Of a DNA stretch of 64,000 nucleotides, positions 54,369-63,036 are shown one piece after another. The DNA is from Halomonas sp. 'Soap Lake #6' (lineage in GTDB: Bacteria; Pseudomonadota; Gammaproteobacteria; Pseudomonadales; Halomonadaceae), in assembly GCF_003031405.1 (NCBI RefSeq), contig NZ_CP020469.1, positions 62,001-126,000 on the forward strand, written 5' to 3'. The notes under the pieces are model-generated. The model was not told where the DNA came from. It searched no databases and saw only the letters and a program-made list of their open reading frames with translations. A program made the position numbers and the translations under genes. The stretch's first letter is position 1. Each line of letters starts with the position of its first letter.

Positions 54369-55237
54369 GTATGGTGGGGTCGCCAGCGAAAATTGATCAC
54401 AATCAGGGCGATACCTGCAACCACTAAGCCACCGCCCATCAGTTTATGGAAGCCTAGGCTGTCGCCCATTAGCAGCGCACCTAGGCCCACGGCAAAAACC
54501 GGTGTGAGTAGTGTCATTGGCACCACGCGATTGACTGGGTGGCGGCGCAAAAGCGCGTACCAAATGCCGTAAGCAACAATCGACGACATCACCGCGGTGT
54601 AAACCATCGCACTCCAGCCGAGCCAGCTTGCCTGCTGCATCGCCTGCCACTGGCCGCTTTCAAATAGCCATGACCCCAGCGCCACCTGAGGTACCGCAAA
54701 CAGCGCCACCCAGCCTGCCAGGGCCAAGGGGGCAATGGGCGGGCCGCGTTTAATCAACAGCTGCGACACCGCCCAGCCCAAGGCACTGCACAACAAAATC
54801 GCCAGGGGCAGGGCCGTTGGTAAGGTGGGCCCTCCGGCTAACACAATAATTCCCGAAAATGATAGCAGCAGCCCCACGATACGTTTTGGTCCCAGCCTCT
54901 CCTTAAGAAAGATAACGGCCAGCAGCGTTGCAAAGGGTGTCCCCATTTGCACCAACAGCGCACCTGTGCCCGCTTCTGCCTGGCCCAACCCAATAAACAA
55001 AAGCGCGAAGTGCAGGCTGCCGAAAGTCACCGATAGCAGCAGCAAAAACGGGAGCTGAGCACGTGCCACTGGGTAAAAAGGTACTAGCAGCGCCGCGACT
55101 AGCATAAAGCGCAGCGTGGTCATCAATAACGGCGGTAACTCCGCCACGCCGACTTTAATAACAATAATGTTCAGCGCCCAAATGGCGATCACAAACAGGC
55201 CGAGCAGCAGGTCGCGTAGTGGCACGATGATCTCCAT
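54365..55237 (-). CDS. EamA/RhaT-family metabolite exporter
   Basis: The 290-residue protein has ten membrane helices in two EamA repeats, closest in pattern to the O-acetylserine/cysteine exporter group (AIWALNIIVIKVGVAELPPL near the start). Family members export amino acids or related metabolites; the substrate here is not predictable. It is convergent with the mod operon. Confidence 0.87.
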   Translation of the reverse strand: MEIIVPLRDLLLGLFVIAIWALNIIVIKVGVAELPPLLMTTLRFMLVAALLVPFYPVARAQLPFLLLLSVTFGSLHFALLFIGLGQAEAGTGALLVQMGTPFATLLAVIFLKERLGPKRIVGLLLSFSGIIVLAGGPTLPTALPLAILLCSALGWAVSQLLIKRGPPIAPLALAGWVALFAVPQVALGSWLFESGQWQAMQQASWLGWSAMVYTAVMSSIVAYGIWYALLRRHPVNRVVPMTLLTPVFAVGLGALLMGDSLGFHKLMGGGLVVAGIALIVINFRWRPHHT

Positions 55238-55554
55238 GGCTAATAAAAAAAGACGGCCATTGTAACAGCTTGGAGGAAGGGCAAAATAATGCGGAACATT
55301 ACCAACTTTACTGCATTGTTGCGTTACTTTATACCAAAGTTTAAAGGCTCGTTTTTATACTATTTAACTTTTTTATAATCAATTGCTTATTTATATATTG
55401 ACGTTTTAATAACGCTATTTTCCATGTATCTAAGTTTAATAAATCAGTCTTTTCTTGCATATATTGCTGTAATGCCCTAAAAAAATGTAACCGATTACAT
55501 TTTGTGGTTCGGTGTTTTTAAAGCCTATAACAATCCAACAATAACGAGGTGGAT
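55238..55554 (+). other. Promoter region of the sugar cluster with a LacI-type operator
   Basis: The 317 bp are very AT-rich (55270-55480). At 55486-55499 TGTAA-CCGA-TTACA is an inverted repeat of the type bound by LacI/GalR regulators, about 55 bp before the first ATG of the cluster. No LacI gene is in the window. Confidence 0.65.
55486..55499. promoter_or_regulatory. LacI/GntR-type operator before the 3-keto-glycoside cluster
   Basis: TGTAACCGATTACA differs from a perfect palindrome in one position of the centre. The CG centre and TGTAA arms fit the LacI family (compare sites for gluconate repressors). It should repress or tune the genes at 55555-61931. Confidence 0.6.
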
Positions 55555-56442
55555 ATGGATACCCCGCTACACCCAGGCCCTGTGGGTTTCAAGGTGCTGT
55601 TCGCTGCTGGTGTGCTGACATTTTCAACGCTGAGCACCGCTGGTTTTGCCCAAGCGCAAGCAGCGGATACTGCCGAATTACCCATTGCCGTTCAGATGTA
55701 TACGCTGCGTGATTTTGGCTCTCTTGAAGAGCAATTAGCGGCGGTGAATAGGGCGGGTATTTTGGCAATTGAAACGGTGGGCACCCAGGATGTTTCTGCC
55801 GATGAACTTAACGCTTTGCTAGAGGAGTATTCGCTAACGGTGATCTCCAGCCACGTGCCACTGGATGACCTGCGCCACCGTTTAGCAGAAACGATGGCCT
55901 TTAATCAGGCGGTTGGTAACGACACATTGACGTTGCCGTACTTGGCTGAAGATGCTCGTCCCGATGACGCAGAAGGTTGGCAGACGTTGGGTGAAGAGCT
56001 AGGCGAAATCGCCGCTACGCTAGATGCCGAAGGATTCCGGCTGGCGTACCACAATCATGCCTTCGAGATGGAGGTGTACGGTGATAAAACCGCACTTGAA
56101 CACCTGTTTGATGCTGCCGGATCCGATTTGCTGGCTGAGCTAGATATCGCTTGGGTGGCGCGAGGTGGGCTTGATCCGGTGGAGTATATCGCACGTTTTG
56201 ATGACCGACTTTTTGCCGTGCATGCCAAGGATAACGCCCCAGAGGGAACTGCTGAGGATGAGGGTGGTTTCGCTACGCTTGGCGAGGGAGTGCTGGATTG
56301 GGATTCGCTACTACCTGCCATCGAAGCCGCCGGTGTGGAGTGGTACATCATTGAACACGATATGCCGCTAGACGCAGAAGCGGTGATTACCGAAGGAAAC
56401 CGCTTTTTACAGGAGAAGCTAACAGCGCTTCGAGAAGAGTGA
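55555..56442 (+). CDS. Exported xylose-isomerase-like TIM barrel protein (sugar isomerase/epimerase family)
   Basis: The 295-residue protein has a Sec-type signal peptide (cleavage near ...GFAQAQAADT) and an AP-endonuclease-2/xylose-isomerase TIM barrel (about 42-290). Metal ligands are in place: Glu in YHNHAFEME, Asp in AELDIAW, His in FAVHAKD and Glu in YIIEHD. Cytoplasmic relatives isomerise or epimerise sugars; relatives linked to 3-keto-glycosides act as epimerases, hydratases or lyases. Being exported, it should act on a periplasmic sugar. ATG 55555 with GAGG five bases before is the start. Confidence 0.85.
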   Translation: MDTPLHPGPVGFKVLFAAGVLTFSTLSTAGFAQAQAADTAELPIAVQMYTLRDFGSLEEQLAAVNRAGILAIETVGTQDVSADELNALLEEYSLTVISSHVPLDDLRHRLAETMAFNQAVGNDTLTLPYLAEDARPDDAEGWQTLGEELGEIAATLDAEGFRLAYHNHAFEMEVYGDKTALEHLFDAAGSDLLAELDIAWVARGGLDPVEYIARFDDRLFAVHAKDNAPEGTAEDEGGFATLGEGVLDWDSLLPAIEAAGVEWYIIEHDMPLDAEAVITEGNRFLQEKLTALREE

Positions 56443-56489
56443 TACACGCACAGGCCATCTCTGTTAGATGACAACTGCGAGGATGCTTT

Positions 56490-57389
56490 ATGAAGCGCTA
56501 CCCTATTGATAGACGCAGCTTGCTGCGCAATACCATCACCAGTGCTATCGGCTTGACAGCTCTCCCTTATATCGGGACTCGAGCCCTAGCGGATGAGGCA
56601 CCTGCTCTACGAGCTTTAAAGGGCAATATCAACCATGCGGTTGCCCGCTGGACCTTCGATTTTCTGACCCTTGAGGAGCTGTGCCAGCTCTCAACTCAAT
56701 TGGGCATTAAGGCCATTGATTTAGTGGGACCCGACGAGTGGCCTGTGCTACAGCGACATGGGCTCGACTCCTCCATGTGTAATGGCGCTGAACTGAGTCT
56801 TGAAGATGGCTGGGGAGATAGCCGTTTTCACTCAGAGCTGATTGAGCGTTATCTCAACCATATCGACTTAGTCAGCCAAGCAGGTTACACCAACCTAATC
56901 TGCTTTAGCGGTAATGCGCGGGGAATGAACCCCGAGCAGGGGCTGGACAATGCTGAGGCGGGGTTAAAGCAGATACTTCCCCACGCGGAGGCGAAGGGCG
57001 TGGTGTTACAGATGGAGCTGTTCAACAGCAAAATCGATCACCCTGACTACCTTTGCGACAACTCCGCCTGGGGGCTTGAGCTTTGCCAGCGGCTTGATTC
57101 ACCCAACTTCAAACTGCTCTACGACATCTATCACATGCAGATAAGTGAAGGGGACATCATTCGCACTATTCGCGAAAACCATCACTTTTTCGGTCATTAC
57201 CATACGGCTGGTGTACCTGGTCGCCATGAAATAGATGATACCCAAGAGCTGAACTACCCCGCGATTTGTCGCGCTATTCGAGATACCGGCTTTAAGGGCT
57301 ATATCGCCCAGGAATTCCTCCCAGACCGTACTAGCCAACAAGAAAAAATAGCATCACTGAGGGCAGCAATTCAGCTCTGCGATGTGTGA
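56490..57389 (+). CDS. Tat-exported hydroxypyruvate-isomerase-like TIM barrel protein
   Basis: The 299-residue protein has a twin-arginine leader (DRRSLLRNTITSAIGLTALP) and a TIM barrel resembling the hydroxypyruvate isomerase group: metal ligands Glu in VLQMELFN, Asp in LLYDIYHMQ, His in HTAGVPGRHE and Glu in IAQEFLP. It differs clearly from the first TIM barrel, so the two are not recent duplicates. Tat export suggests folding with metal before transport. Function in the cluster is inferred. Confidence 0.85.
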   Translation: MKRYPIDRRSLLRNTITSAIGLTALPYIGTRALADEAPALRALKGNINHAVARWTFDFLTLEELCQLSTQLGIKAIDLVGPDEWPVLQRHGLDSSMCNGAELSLEDGWGDSRFHSELIERYLNHIDLVSQAGYTNLICFSGNARGMNPEQGLDNAEAGLKQILPHAEAKGVVLQMELFNSKIDHPDYLCDNSAWGLELCQRLDSPNFKLLYDIYHMQISEGDIIRTIRENHHFFGHYHTAGVPGRHEIDDTQELNYPAICRAIRDTGFKGYIAQEFLPDRTSQQEKIASLRAAIQLCDV

Positions 57390-57437
57390 TTTAACCTATC
57401 CAACGCGAAAAACAACAACACAATAAGGAAGACCACA

Positions 57438-59126
57438 ATGCCAGATAATCACTACGATGCCATCGTGGTTGGCTCGGGTATTAGCGGCGGTTGGGCTGCT
57501 AAAGAACTAACCGAAAAGGGCTTAAAAGTTTTACTGCTTGAGCGTGGACGCAATATTGAACACGTGAAGGATTACCATAATGCCAATAAGGAGGCTTGGG
57601 ATTATCCACACCGTGATCAACCCACCCAAGAAATGATCGCCAAATTTCCCGTGTTGAAACGCGATTACCCACTGAACGAATCAACCATGGGATTGTGGGC
57701 TGATGAACAGGCAAACCCCTATGTAGAAGAGAAACGCTTCGACTGGTTCCGAGGCTATCACGTAGGAGGGCGCTCCCTTATGTGGGGTCGTCAAAGCTAC
57801 CGGCTTAGCCCCATGGATTTCGAGGCCAATGAGCGTGAAGGCATCGCCATTGACTGGCCAATTCGCTATGCAGATCTCGCCCCTTGGTACGACTATGTTG
57901 AGCGCTTTGCTGGTATTGCGGGCACCCGGGAAGGGCTAGATGTCCTGCCAGATGGCGAGTTCCTGCCACCGATTCCGCTTAACTGTGTGGAAAAAGATGT
58001 TGCCAAGCGCATCGAAGATGCCTTTGGTGGGCAGCGCCATCTTATCCACAGCCGGGTGGCCAATATCACCCAGCCAAAGCCGGAGCAAAACCGGGTTGAT
58101 TGCCAATACCGTAATAAATGCTGGTTAGGTTGCCCCTATGGCGCCTATTTCAGCACCCAGTCCGCGACCCTTCCTGCTGCCGTGGCAACGGGCAACTTAA
58201 CCCTGCGACCTTTCTCGATTGTCAGTCAGGTGCTGTATGACAAAGACCGCAAACGGGCGCGGGGCGTAGAAGTTATTGATGCCGAAACTCATGAGGTCCA
58301 CGAGTACACCGCGGATGTGGTGTTTCTCAATGCCTCAACCTTCAACACCACCTGGATTTTGATGAACTCCGCCACCGATGTTTGGGACGGTGGACTGGGC
58401 AGTAGTAGCGGCGAACTGGGTCACAACGTGATGGATCACCACTTCCGCTGCGGTGCCAGTGGCGATATTGAAGGCTATCTCGACCAGTATTACTTCGGGC
58501 GCCGTCCGGCAGGCTTCTATATTCCGCGTTTTCGTAACGTCGGCGATGAACAGCGCGGCTATGTGCGTGGTTTTGGCTACCAAGGGTCGGCCAGCCGCCA
58601 GGGCTGGGATCGTGAAATTGCCGAACTCAATATTGGTGCTGATTTTAAACAAGCACTAGCCCAGCCTGGAGGCTGGAGGATTGGTATGACGGGGTTCGGT
58701 GAGATGCTCCCTGATCATGACAACCACATCTCTCTTGATCACTCCATTCGTGACAAGTGGGGATTGCCGGTGCTGTCCATTAGTGTCGAACTTAAGCAGA
58801 ACGAGCGCGATATGCGTCGGGATATGGTTCGGGATGCGGTCGAATTATTTGAAGCTGCTGGTGTGAAAAACGTTAAAGGCGAAGAAGGCGATTACGCGCC
58901 GGGCATGGGCATTCATGAAATGGGTACGGCGCGGATGGGCCGGGACCCGAAAACCTCAGTGCTCAATAGTTACAACCAAGTGTGGGATGCCCCGAACGTT
59001 TTCGTTACTGATGGCGCTTGCATGACGTCATCCTCGTGTGTGAACCCTTCTTTGACCTATATGGCGCTCACTGCTCGGGCGGTGGACTTTGCTGTAGAAG
59101 AGCTAAAGCGGGGGAACTTGTCATGA
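57438..59126 (+). CDS. GMC-family FAD sugar dehydrogenase, glucoside 3-dehydrogenase-like large subunit
   Basis: The 562-residue flavoprotein has the ADP-binding GSGISG motif (residues 12-17), a CNKCWLGCPYG-like Cys segment (YRNKCWLGCPYGAYFS) and the C-terminal GACMTSSSCVNPSLTYMALT of the GMC group linked to gluconate-2-dehydrogenase/glucoside-3-dehydrogenase. These oxidise hydroxyls of sugars (C3 of glucosides) and pass electrons to a partner. It lacks a signal peptide; it is expected to be co-exported with the next gene's Tat protein, which it overlaps by four bases. Confidence 0.88.
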   Translation: MPDNHYDAIVVGSGISGGWAAKELTEKGLKVLLLERGRNIEHVKDYHNANKEAWDYPHRDQPTQEMIAKFPVLKRDYPLNESTMGLWADEQANPYVEEKRFDWFRGYHVGGRSLMWGRQSYRLSPMDFEANEREGIAIDWPIRYADLAPWYDYVERFAGIAGTREGLDVLPDGEFLPPIPLNCVEKDVAKRIEDAFGGQRHLIHSRVANITQPKPEQNRVDCQYRNKCWLGCPYGAYFSTQSATLPAAVATGNLTLRPFSIVSQVLYDKDRKRARGVEVIDAETHEVHEYTADVVFLNASTFNTTWILMNSATDVWDGGLGSSSGELGHNVMDHHFRCGASGDIEGYLDQYYFGRRPAGFYIPRFRNVGDEQRGYVRGFGYQGSASRQGWDREIAELNIGADFKQALAQPGGWRIGMTGFGEMLPDHDNHISLDHSIRDKWGLPVLSISVELKQNERDMRRDMVRDAVELFEAAGVKNVKGEEGDYAPGMGIHEMGTARMGRDPKTSVLNSYNQVWDAPNVFVTDGACMTSSSCVNPSLTYMALTARAVDFAVEELKRGNLS

Positions 59127-59782
59127 ATCGGCGCGAACTACTCAAATTGATCGCCCTTACGACCGGTACAGCAATGATCGGTGGTAAATCTTTGTTTGCC
59201 TTTAGTGATGTTGGGCAAGCAGGGCGCCTCTTTAGCGATGACGATGTGCAACGGCTGAACGAGCTTGCCGAAACCATTCTGCCAAGAACCGATACCCCAG
59301 GCGCAAAAGATGCGGGTGTTGGGGAGTTCATGGGGGTGTTTGTCAGCGCCTGTTATACGCCAGCAGAACGAGAAGTCTTTTATCTTGGTTTAGCGCAGCT
59401 TGATGCGCGTAGCCGAGCGGCCTATGAGAGCGACTTTATGGGGTTAAGTGGCGAGCAGCGCTTAGCACTTGTCACCGAGTTAGACCGTGAAGCGATGATG
59501 CATGCCCGGGAACAAACCAGCAGAGAGCAACCAACGTCCGCCGAAGCACAGAGCACGGAAACCCAGACCGCTCAAAACCAAACAGCGGACACTCAAGGAT
59601 CCCAGGAGCAAGCGGATAGTGTGGAAGCGCTGCCTCACTACTTCACCATGATGAAGCAATTAACCCTGTTCGGGTTCTTTACTTCAGAGGTCGGCGCTAA
59701 AGAAGTATTGCGCTACGAGGCGGTCCCAGGCCGTTACGATGGCTGCGCACCCTATAGCGGTGAGCCTGCCTGGGCAACATAG
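59123..59782 (+). CDS. Gluconate-2-dehydrogenase subunit 3 family protein, Tat-exported small subunit
   Basis: The 219-residue protein starts with the Tat motif NRRELLKLIALTTGTAMIG and matches the gluconate 2-dehydrogenase subunit 3 family (LAETILPRTDTPGAKDAGVG; LTLFGFFTSEVG; PGRYDGCAPY). It binds the GMC subunit and carries it through the Tat system. Between residues about 130 and 170 it has a Gln/Thr/Glu-rich low-complexity insert not typical of the family. ATG 59123 overlaps the GMC stop. Confidence 0.85.
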   Translation: MNRRELLKLIALTTGTAMIGGKSLFAFSDVGQAGRLFSDDDVQRLNELAETILPRTDTPGAKDAGVGEFMGVFVSACYTPAEREVFYLGLAQLDARSRAAYESDFMGLSGEQRLALVTELDREAMMHAREQTSREQPTSAEAQSTETQTAQNQTADTQGSQEQADSVEALPHYFTMMKQLTLFGFFTSEVGAKEVLRYEAVPGRYDGCAPYSGEPAWAT

Positions 59783-59984
59783 TTGTGATTTAAAGCAGTG
59801 GTGCCAAATGGTTCCCCCTAATGTTGGCGGTACATATTGGCACTGCTCTTAGATTGCCATTACCTCTTTCGATATCCCCTTCGCCGTGGCTGCTTGATGA
59901 CAAACGTCAAGCAGAGCGTTTTGTTGCTGCCGTTCGAAGGGATAACTCCGTATTAGCAACAACAATAAAATAGGAGCAAAGCGA

Positions 59985-61148
59985 ATGATGTCTCAAAGAC
60001 TCCCGCTTGGTGGTTTTCTTGTGACCTGTGTTGCGGCACTTAATAGTACCTCCAGTATTGCCCAAATTGTTTATGAGGATGAATCACAAAGACTTACTTT
60101 CGGAGGCGATGTTGAGCTGGATATTAACGCTCAAAATAACCATGCAGGTGACGGACCTATTTTCTTCGAAGGCGATGTCGAGCACAGTGATGAATTTGAT
60201 CAAACTGGGCGTGTGTTACTCGATATTGGTGGCGAACGCCGTAGCCCTGATAACCACTATGCCCGCTTTAAAGTACAACCGCTGATTCAGACTAATGGCG
60301 GTTTTGGCGTTGATGATGCGTGGCTTGCAATCGGTAGTTCCAAGGGGCTGGAACTCAAGGTCGGGCGTTTCGAAGCATTTGATCTTTTTCCATTGGGGCA
60401 AGACGTGTTCATTGGTTTCAGTGGTGATACGTCCGATAGCCTTTATCGCGATGGGCAAGGGTATGTCTATCAGGCAAAGGAAGGGCGTGGCCGAGGAGGG
60501 GACTCTGGCCAGGTAATGGTCAGTCAGCGCAGTGGTGACTTCTACGCCGAAATTTCAACGCTGTTAGGCGACCGCACGGACCTCTTCGACACCGATACTT
60601 ATCATGGCTACCAGATTGATCCTGAGGGGCGAGTTAAGAACTCTTTTATTGTTCGCCCTGTGGTGGCCTGGTCGCCGGGAGCTTGGACGCTTGCAGTAGG
60701 GCTCGAAACTAACCTAGTGAGTGATGCAGTTGTCGATGAGCGGGGTGCTGATATCAGTGACCGTACAGGTTACGGTGCGCGGCTATCGTATAACCAAGGT
60801 GGCTGGCAACTGAATGCCAACCTGGCTTATTTGGATGCCCATGAAGAGACTAACCTGACGCTGGGCTTAAACGCGCTTTGGCGAGGTTTCGGCGTTGGCT
60901 ACATACATGCGCGCAATGAAATTGATGATGTCAGGCCGATTAACGATGAAGAAGCCGTTTTCAGTATGCCAGGCCGCTACGACATCGACACGCTATATAC
61001 CTCTTATCACTTTGCCAATGTGCTGAGTATTGAAAACTTGAGTATTTATCTTGGGGCCTATTTTGGTCGTATTGATCATCATGAGATTGACAGTCTCGAT
61101 GATGCAGATCGATACGGCGGACGGGTGCGCTTCAAATACATGTTTTAA
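59985..61148 (+). CDS. Outer-membrane porin-like beta-barrel protein
   Basis: The 387-residue protein has a signal peptide (cleavage near ...SSIAQIVYED), alternating hydrophobic beta strands, and ends in Phe (RVRFKYMF), the Omp signal for barrel assembly. The pattern (KVQPLIQTNGGFGVDDAWLA, KGLELKVGRFEAFDLFP) fits carbohydrate-porin proteins. It probably admits the glycoside substrate of the cluster. ATG 59985 follows AGGAG by eight bases. Confidence 0.82.
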   Translation: MMSQRLPLGGFLVTCVAALNSTSSIAQIVYEDESQRLTFGGDVELDINAQNNHAGDGPIFFEGDVEHSDEFDQTGRVLLDIGGERRSPDNHYARFKVQPLIQTNGGFGVDDAWLAIGSSKGLELKVGRFEAFDLFPLGQDVFIGFSGDTSDSLYRDGQGYVYQAKEGRGRGGDSGQVMVSQRSGDFYAEISTLLGDRTDLFDTDTYHGYQIDPEGRVKNSFIVRPVVAWSPGAWTLAVGLETNLVSDAVVDERGADISDRTGYGARLSYNQGGWQLNANLAYLDAHEETNLTLGLNALWRGFGVGYIHARNEIDDVRPINDEEAVFSMPGRYDIDTLYTSYHFANVLSIENLSIYLGAYFGRIDHHEIDSLDDADRYGGRVRFKYMF

Positions 61149-61166
61149 CGTATAAGGAGAAACACT

Positions 61167-61931
61167 ATGCAAGTTAAGACGCAACTTCTTTTAGCCGTTT
61201 GTAGTGGTTTGGTAACGCTTCCTATAATGGCGAGTGAGGGCTCTGGGGAGTTGAGCCCTCACCAACAGGCTGAAAAAACAGAGGTATGGGAACCAGTACC
61301 TGCAACGATTGAAGTGCCTGAAAATGGTGTGCCGTCCGATGCGATCATGCTTTTCGATGGTACCAATATGGATGCATGGGAAGCGGAGGAAGGAGGCGCT
61401 GCCCAGTGGCACTTGGAAGATGGCGTGATGACGGTGAATCGTGGCGCTGGCGGCATTCGCACTCAGCAAGATTTCTGTGATGTACAACTCTATCTGGAGT
61501 GGCGCTCGCCAGAGGATATTGATGGCATGGATGGCCAGGACCGGGGCAATAGCGGTGTCTTTCTACAAGAGCGCTATGAAATTCAAGTACTCGACTCCTA
61601 CGACAACCCAACCTACCCCAATGGTCAGGCTGCATCCATCTATAAACAGCATATCCCGCTAGTCAACGCATCGCGCCCGCCTGGGGAGTGGCAAAGCTAC
61701 AACATCCTCTACACCGCACCGCGTTTTGATGATGCAGGCATCCTTGAATCACCAGCCTACGTTACCGTGCTGCATAACGGTGTAGTGGTTCAGCACCACG
61801 TTGAAGTGCAAGGCACCACCGAGTGGATTGGCGAACCCAACTACGACGAAGCCCACGGCTGCGCACCTATCTACCTGCAGGATCATGATGCCGCCGTTAG
61901 CTTTCGCAATATATGGGTACGGGAACTGTAG
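61167..61931 (+). CDS. Exported DUF1080 protein (3-keto-disaccharide hydrolase family)
   Basis: The 254-residue protein has a signal peptide (about 1-22, ...LPIMASEGS) and a DUF1080 concanavalin-like domain (FDGTNMDAWEAEEGGAAQWHLEDG, in two parts; NSGVFLQERYEIQVLDSYDN; ASIYKQHIPLVNAS). Members of this family cleave 3-keto-disaccharides or related keto-glycosides. In this cluster it is the expected step after the GMC enzyme makes the ketone. The catalytic residues have not been confirmed by me. Confidence 0.88.
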   Translation: MQVKTQLLLAVCSGLVTLPIMASEGSGELSPHQQAEKTEVWEPVPATIEVPENGVPSDAIMLFDGTNMDAWEAEEGGAAQWHLEDGVMTVNRGAGGIRTQQDFCDVQLYLEWRSPEDIDGMDGQDRGNSGVFLQERYEIQVLDSYDNPTYPNGQAASIYKQHIPLVNASRPPGEWQSYNILYTAPRFDDAGILESPAYVTVLHNGVVVQHHVEVQGTTEWIGEPNYDEAHGCAPIYLQDHDAAVSFRNIWVREL

Positions 61932-62282
61932 TAGGGCATTTATAAGCAATCTGAGCGCCCGGCCCGCTGATGCTAAAGGCATCGGTGGGCTGGGTTTTTG
62001 CGTTATGGGTCTCGAAGTCAACTGGTGGGTCGTGAGCTTTCCTTTCCGATGGTTGGTGCTGACATATTATTTTAATAAGTTTTACATGGATGTAGGAAGT
62101 TCTATATAGATAGCGCGACGGTAAATTATATTATTAAATATAAGTAGGCTAGTGAGATGAAAAATTAGCGCGCTCATATTTTAAGTATGTAGGCGCGTCT
62201 TTCAATAATGAGATGATCAGCATAATCATGGTGAGCTTCAATTACGATCCAGGCTGTTACTATTTCGCAACGGAAATTAAGA
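61932..62282 (+). other. 351 bp intergenic region with terminator
   Basis: The stem GCCCGCTGATGC / GCATCGGTGGGC (61962-61990) with G-T pairs and T5 after TGGG ends the sugar operon. The rest is AT-rich and holds nothing I can name. Confidence 0.6.
61962..61999 (+). terminator. Rho-independent terminator at the end of the sugar cluster
   Basis: A 12 bp stem with loop TAAAG (see the preceding entry) is followed by TGGGTTTTT, 31 bases after the DUF1080 stop. Confidence 0.8.
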
Positions 62283-62828
62283 ATGATCAAAAAAAATATG
62301 TTGAGTGCTTTAACAGCAGTTACTGCAGCATTATTGTTCGTGGGATGCCAGCCTGCGGTACCTGATGAACGTTACATTGATAATGGTGATGGTACCGTCA
62401 CTGATGAGCAGACCAATCTAATATGGCAGCGCTGTAGCTGGGGGCAAACTTGGACAGGTAAAACATGTGATGGAGAGCCCATTCGAGTTACCTGGGAGCA
62501 GGCAGTAGAGCTAGAGCAAGATGGTTGGCGTTTACCCACAGTAGATGAGTTGTATTCTTTGGTGCACTGTACCGGAGAACGACGTGAGTCCATTCGACCA
62601 GATGGGCAATATGTTGAAGCAACAGATGGCCAGTGTCTTGGTGATTTTCAGCAGCCCACTATCAATAAGAGCGTATTTCCTGGAACCTCAAAAATTTGGT
62701 TTTGGTCGTCCTCTCCTTACGAAGCCCTTGACGGGTATTTGTGGTTCGTTCATTTCGGCTCTGGTCATGTCGGTAGGGGAGATGATTACTACGCCATGCA
62801 TGTGCGGCTTGTGCGCGATGGAGAGTGA
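62283..62828 (+). CDS. DUF1566/Lcl-domain lipoprotein
   Basis: The 181-residue protein has a lipoprotein signal ending in the lipobox LFVGC (Cys22) and a Lcl C-terminal/DUF1566 domain (YIDNGDGTVTDEQTNLIWQRC, in two parts; WRLPTVDELYSLV; YLWFVHFGSGHVG; YAMHVRLVRDGE). Members are secreted or surface proteins of unknown function. It appears to be a separate transcription unit. Confidence 0.82.
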   Translation: MIKKNMLSALTAVTAALLFVGCQPAVPDERYIDNGDGTVTDEQTNLIWQRCSWGQTWTGKTCDGEPIRVTWEQAVELEQDGWRLPTVDELYSLVHCTGERRESIRPDGQYVEATDGQCLGDFQQPTINKSVFPGTSKIWFWSSSPYEALDGYLWFVHFGSGHVGRGDDYYAMHVRLVRDGE

Positions 62829-62953
62829 ATAAGCTCATTAAGTGGCATTTGTGAACGCAGTAGCCGCGATATTGATCAGTGTGTTGAGCGGCCAGATATC
62901 GCTCCATCCCGACCTTTGGTGTGTTCCTTTCACGCGCTAAGTGCATACAATAG

Positions 62954-62976
62954 GTGAGGCTTTTTAAAAGCCTCAC
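62954..62976. terminator. Perfect inverted repeat before the TRAP gene
   Basis: GTGAGGCTTTT, one base, AAAAGCCTCAC form an uninterrupted stem 126 bases after the lipoprotein stop. No T run follows beyond the arm itself, so it could be a terminator or an operator. Confidence 0.5.
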
Positions 62977-63036
62977 AACTGACCTACGTGCACACCATAA
63001 AACGCTTATCATAAAAATAGATAAAAAGGATCTCCC

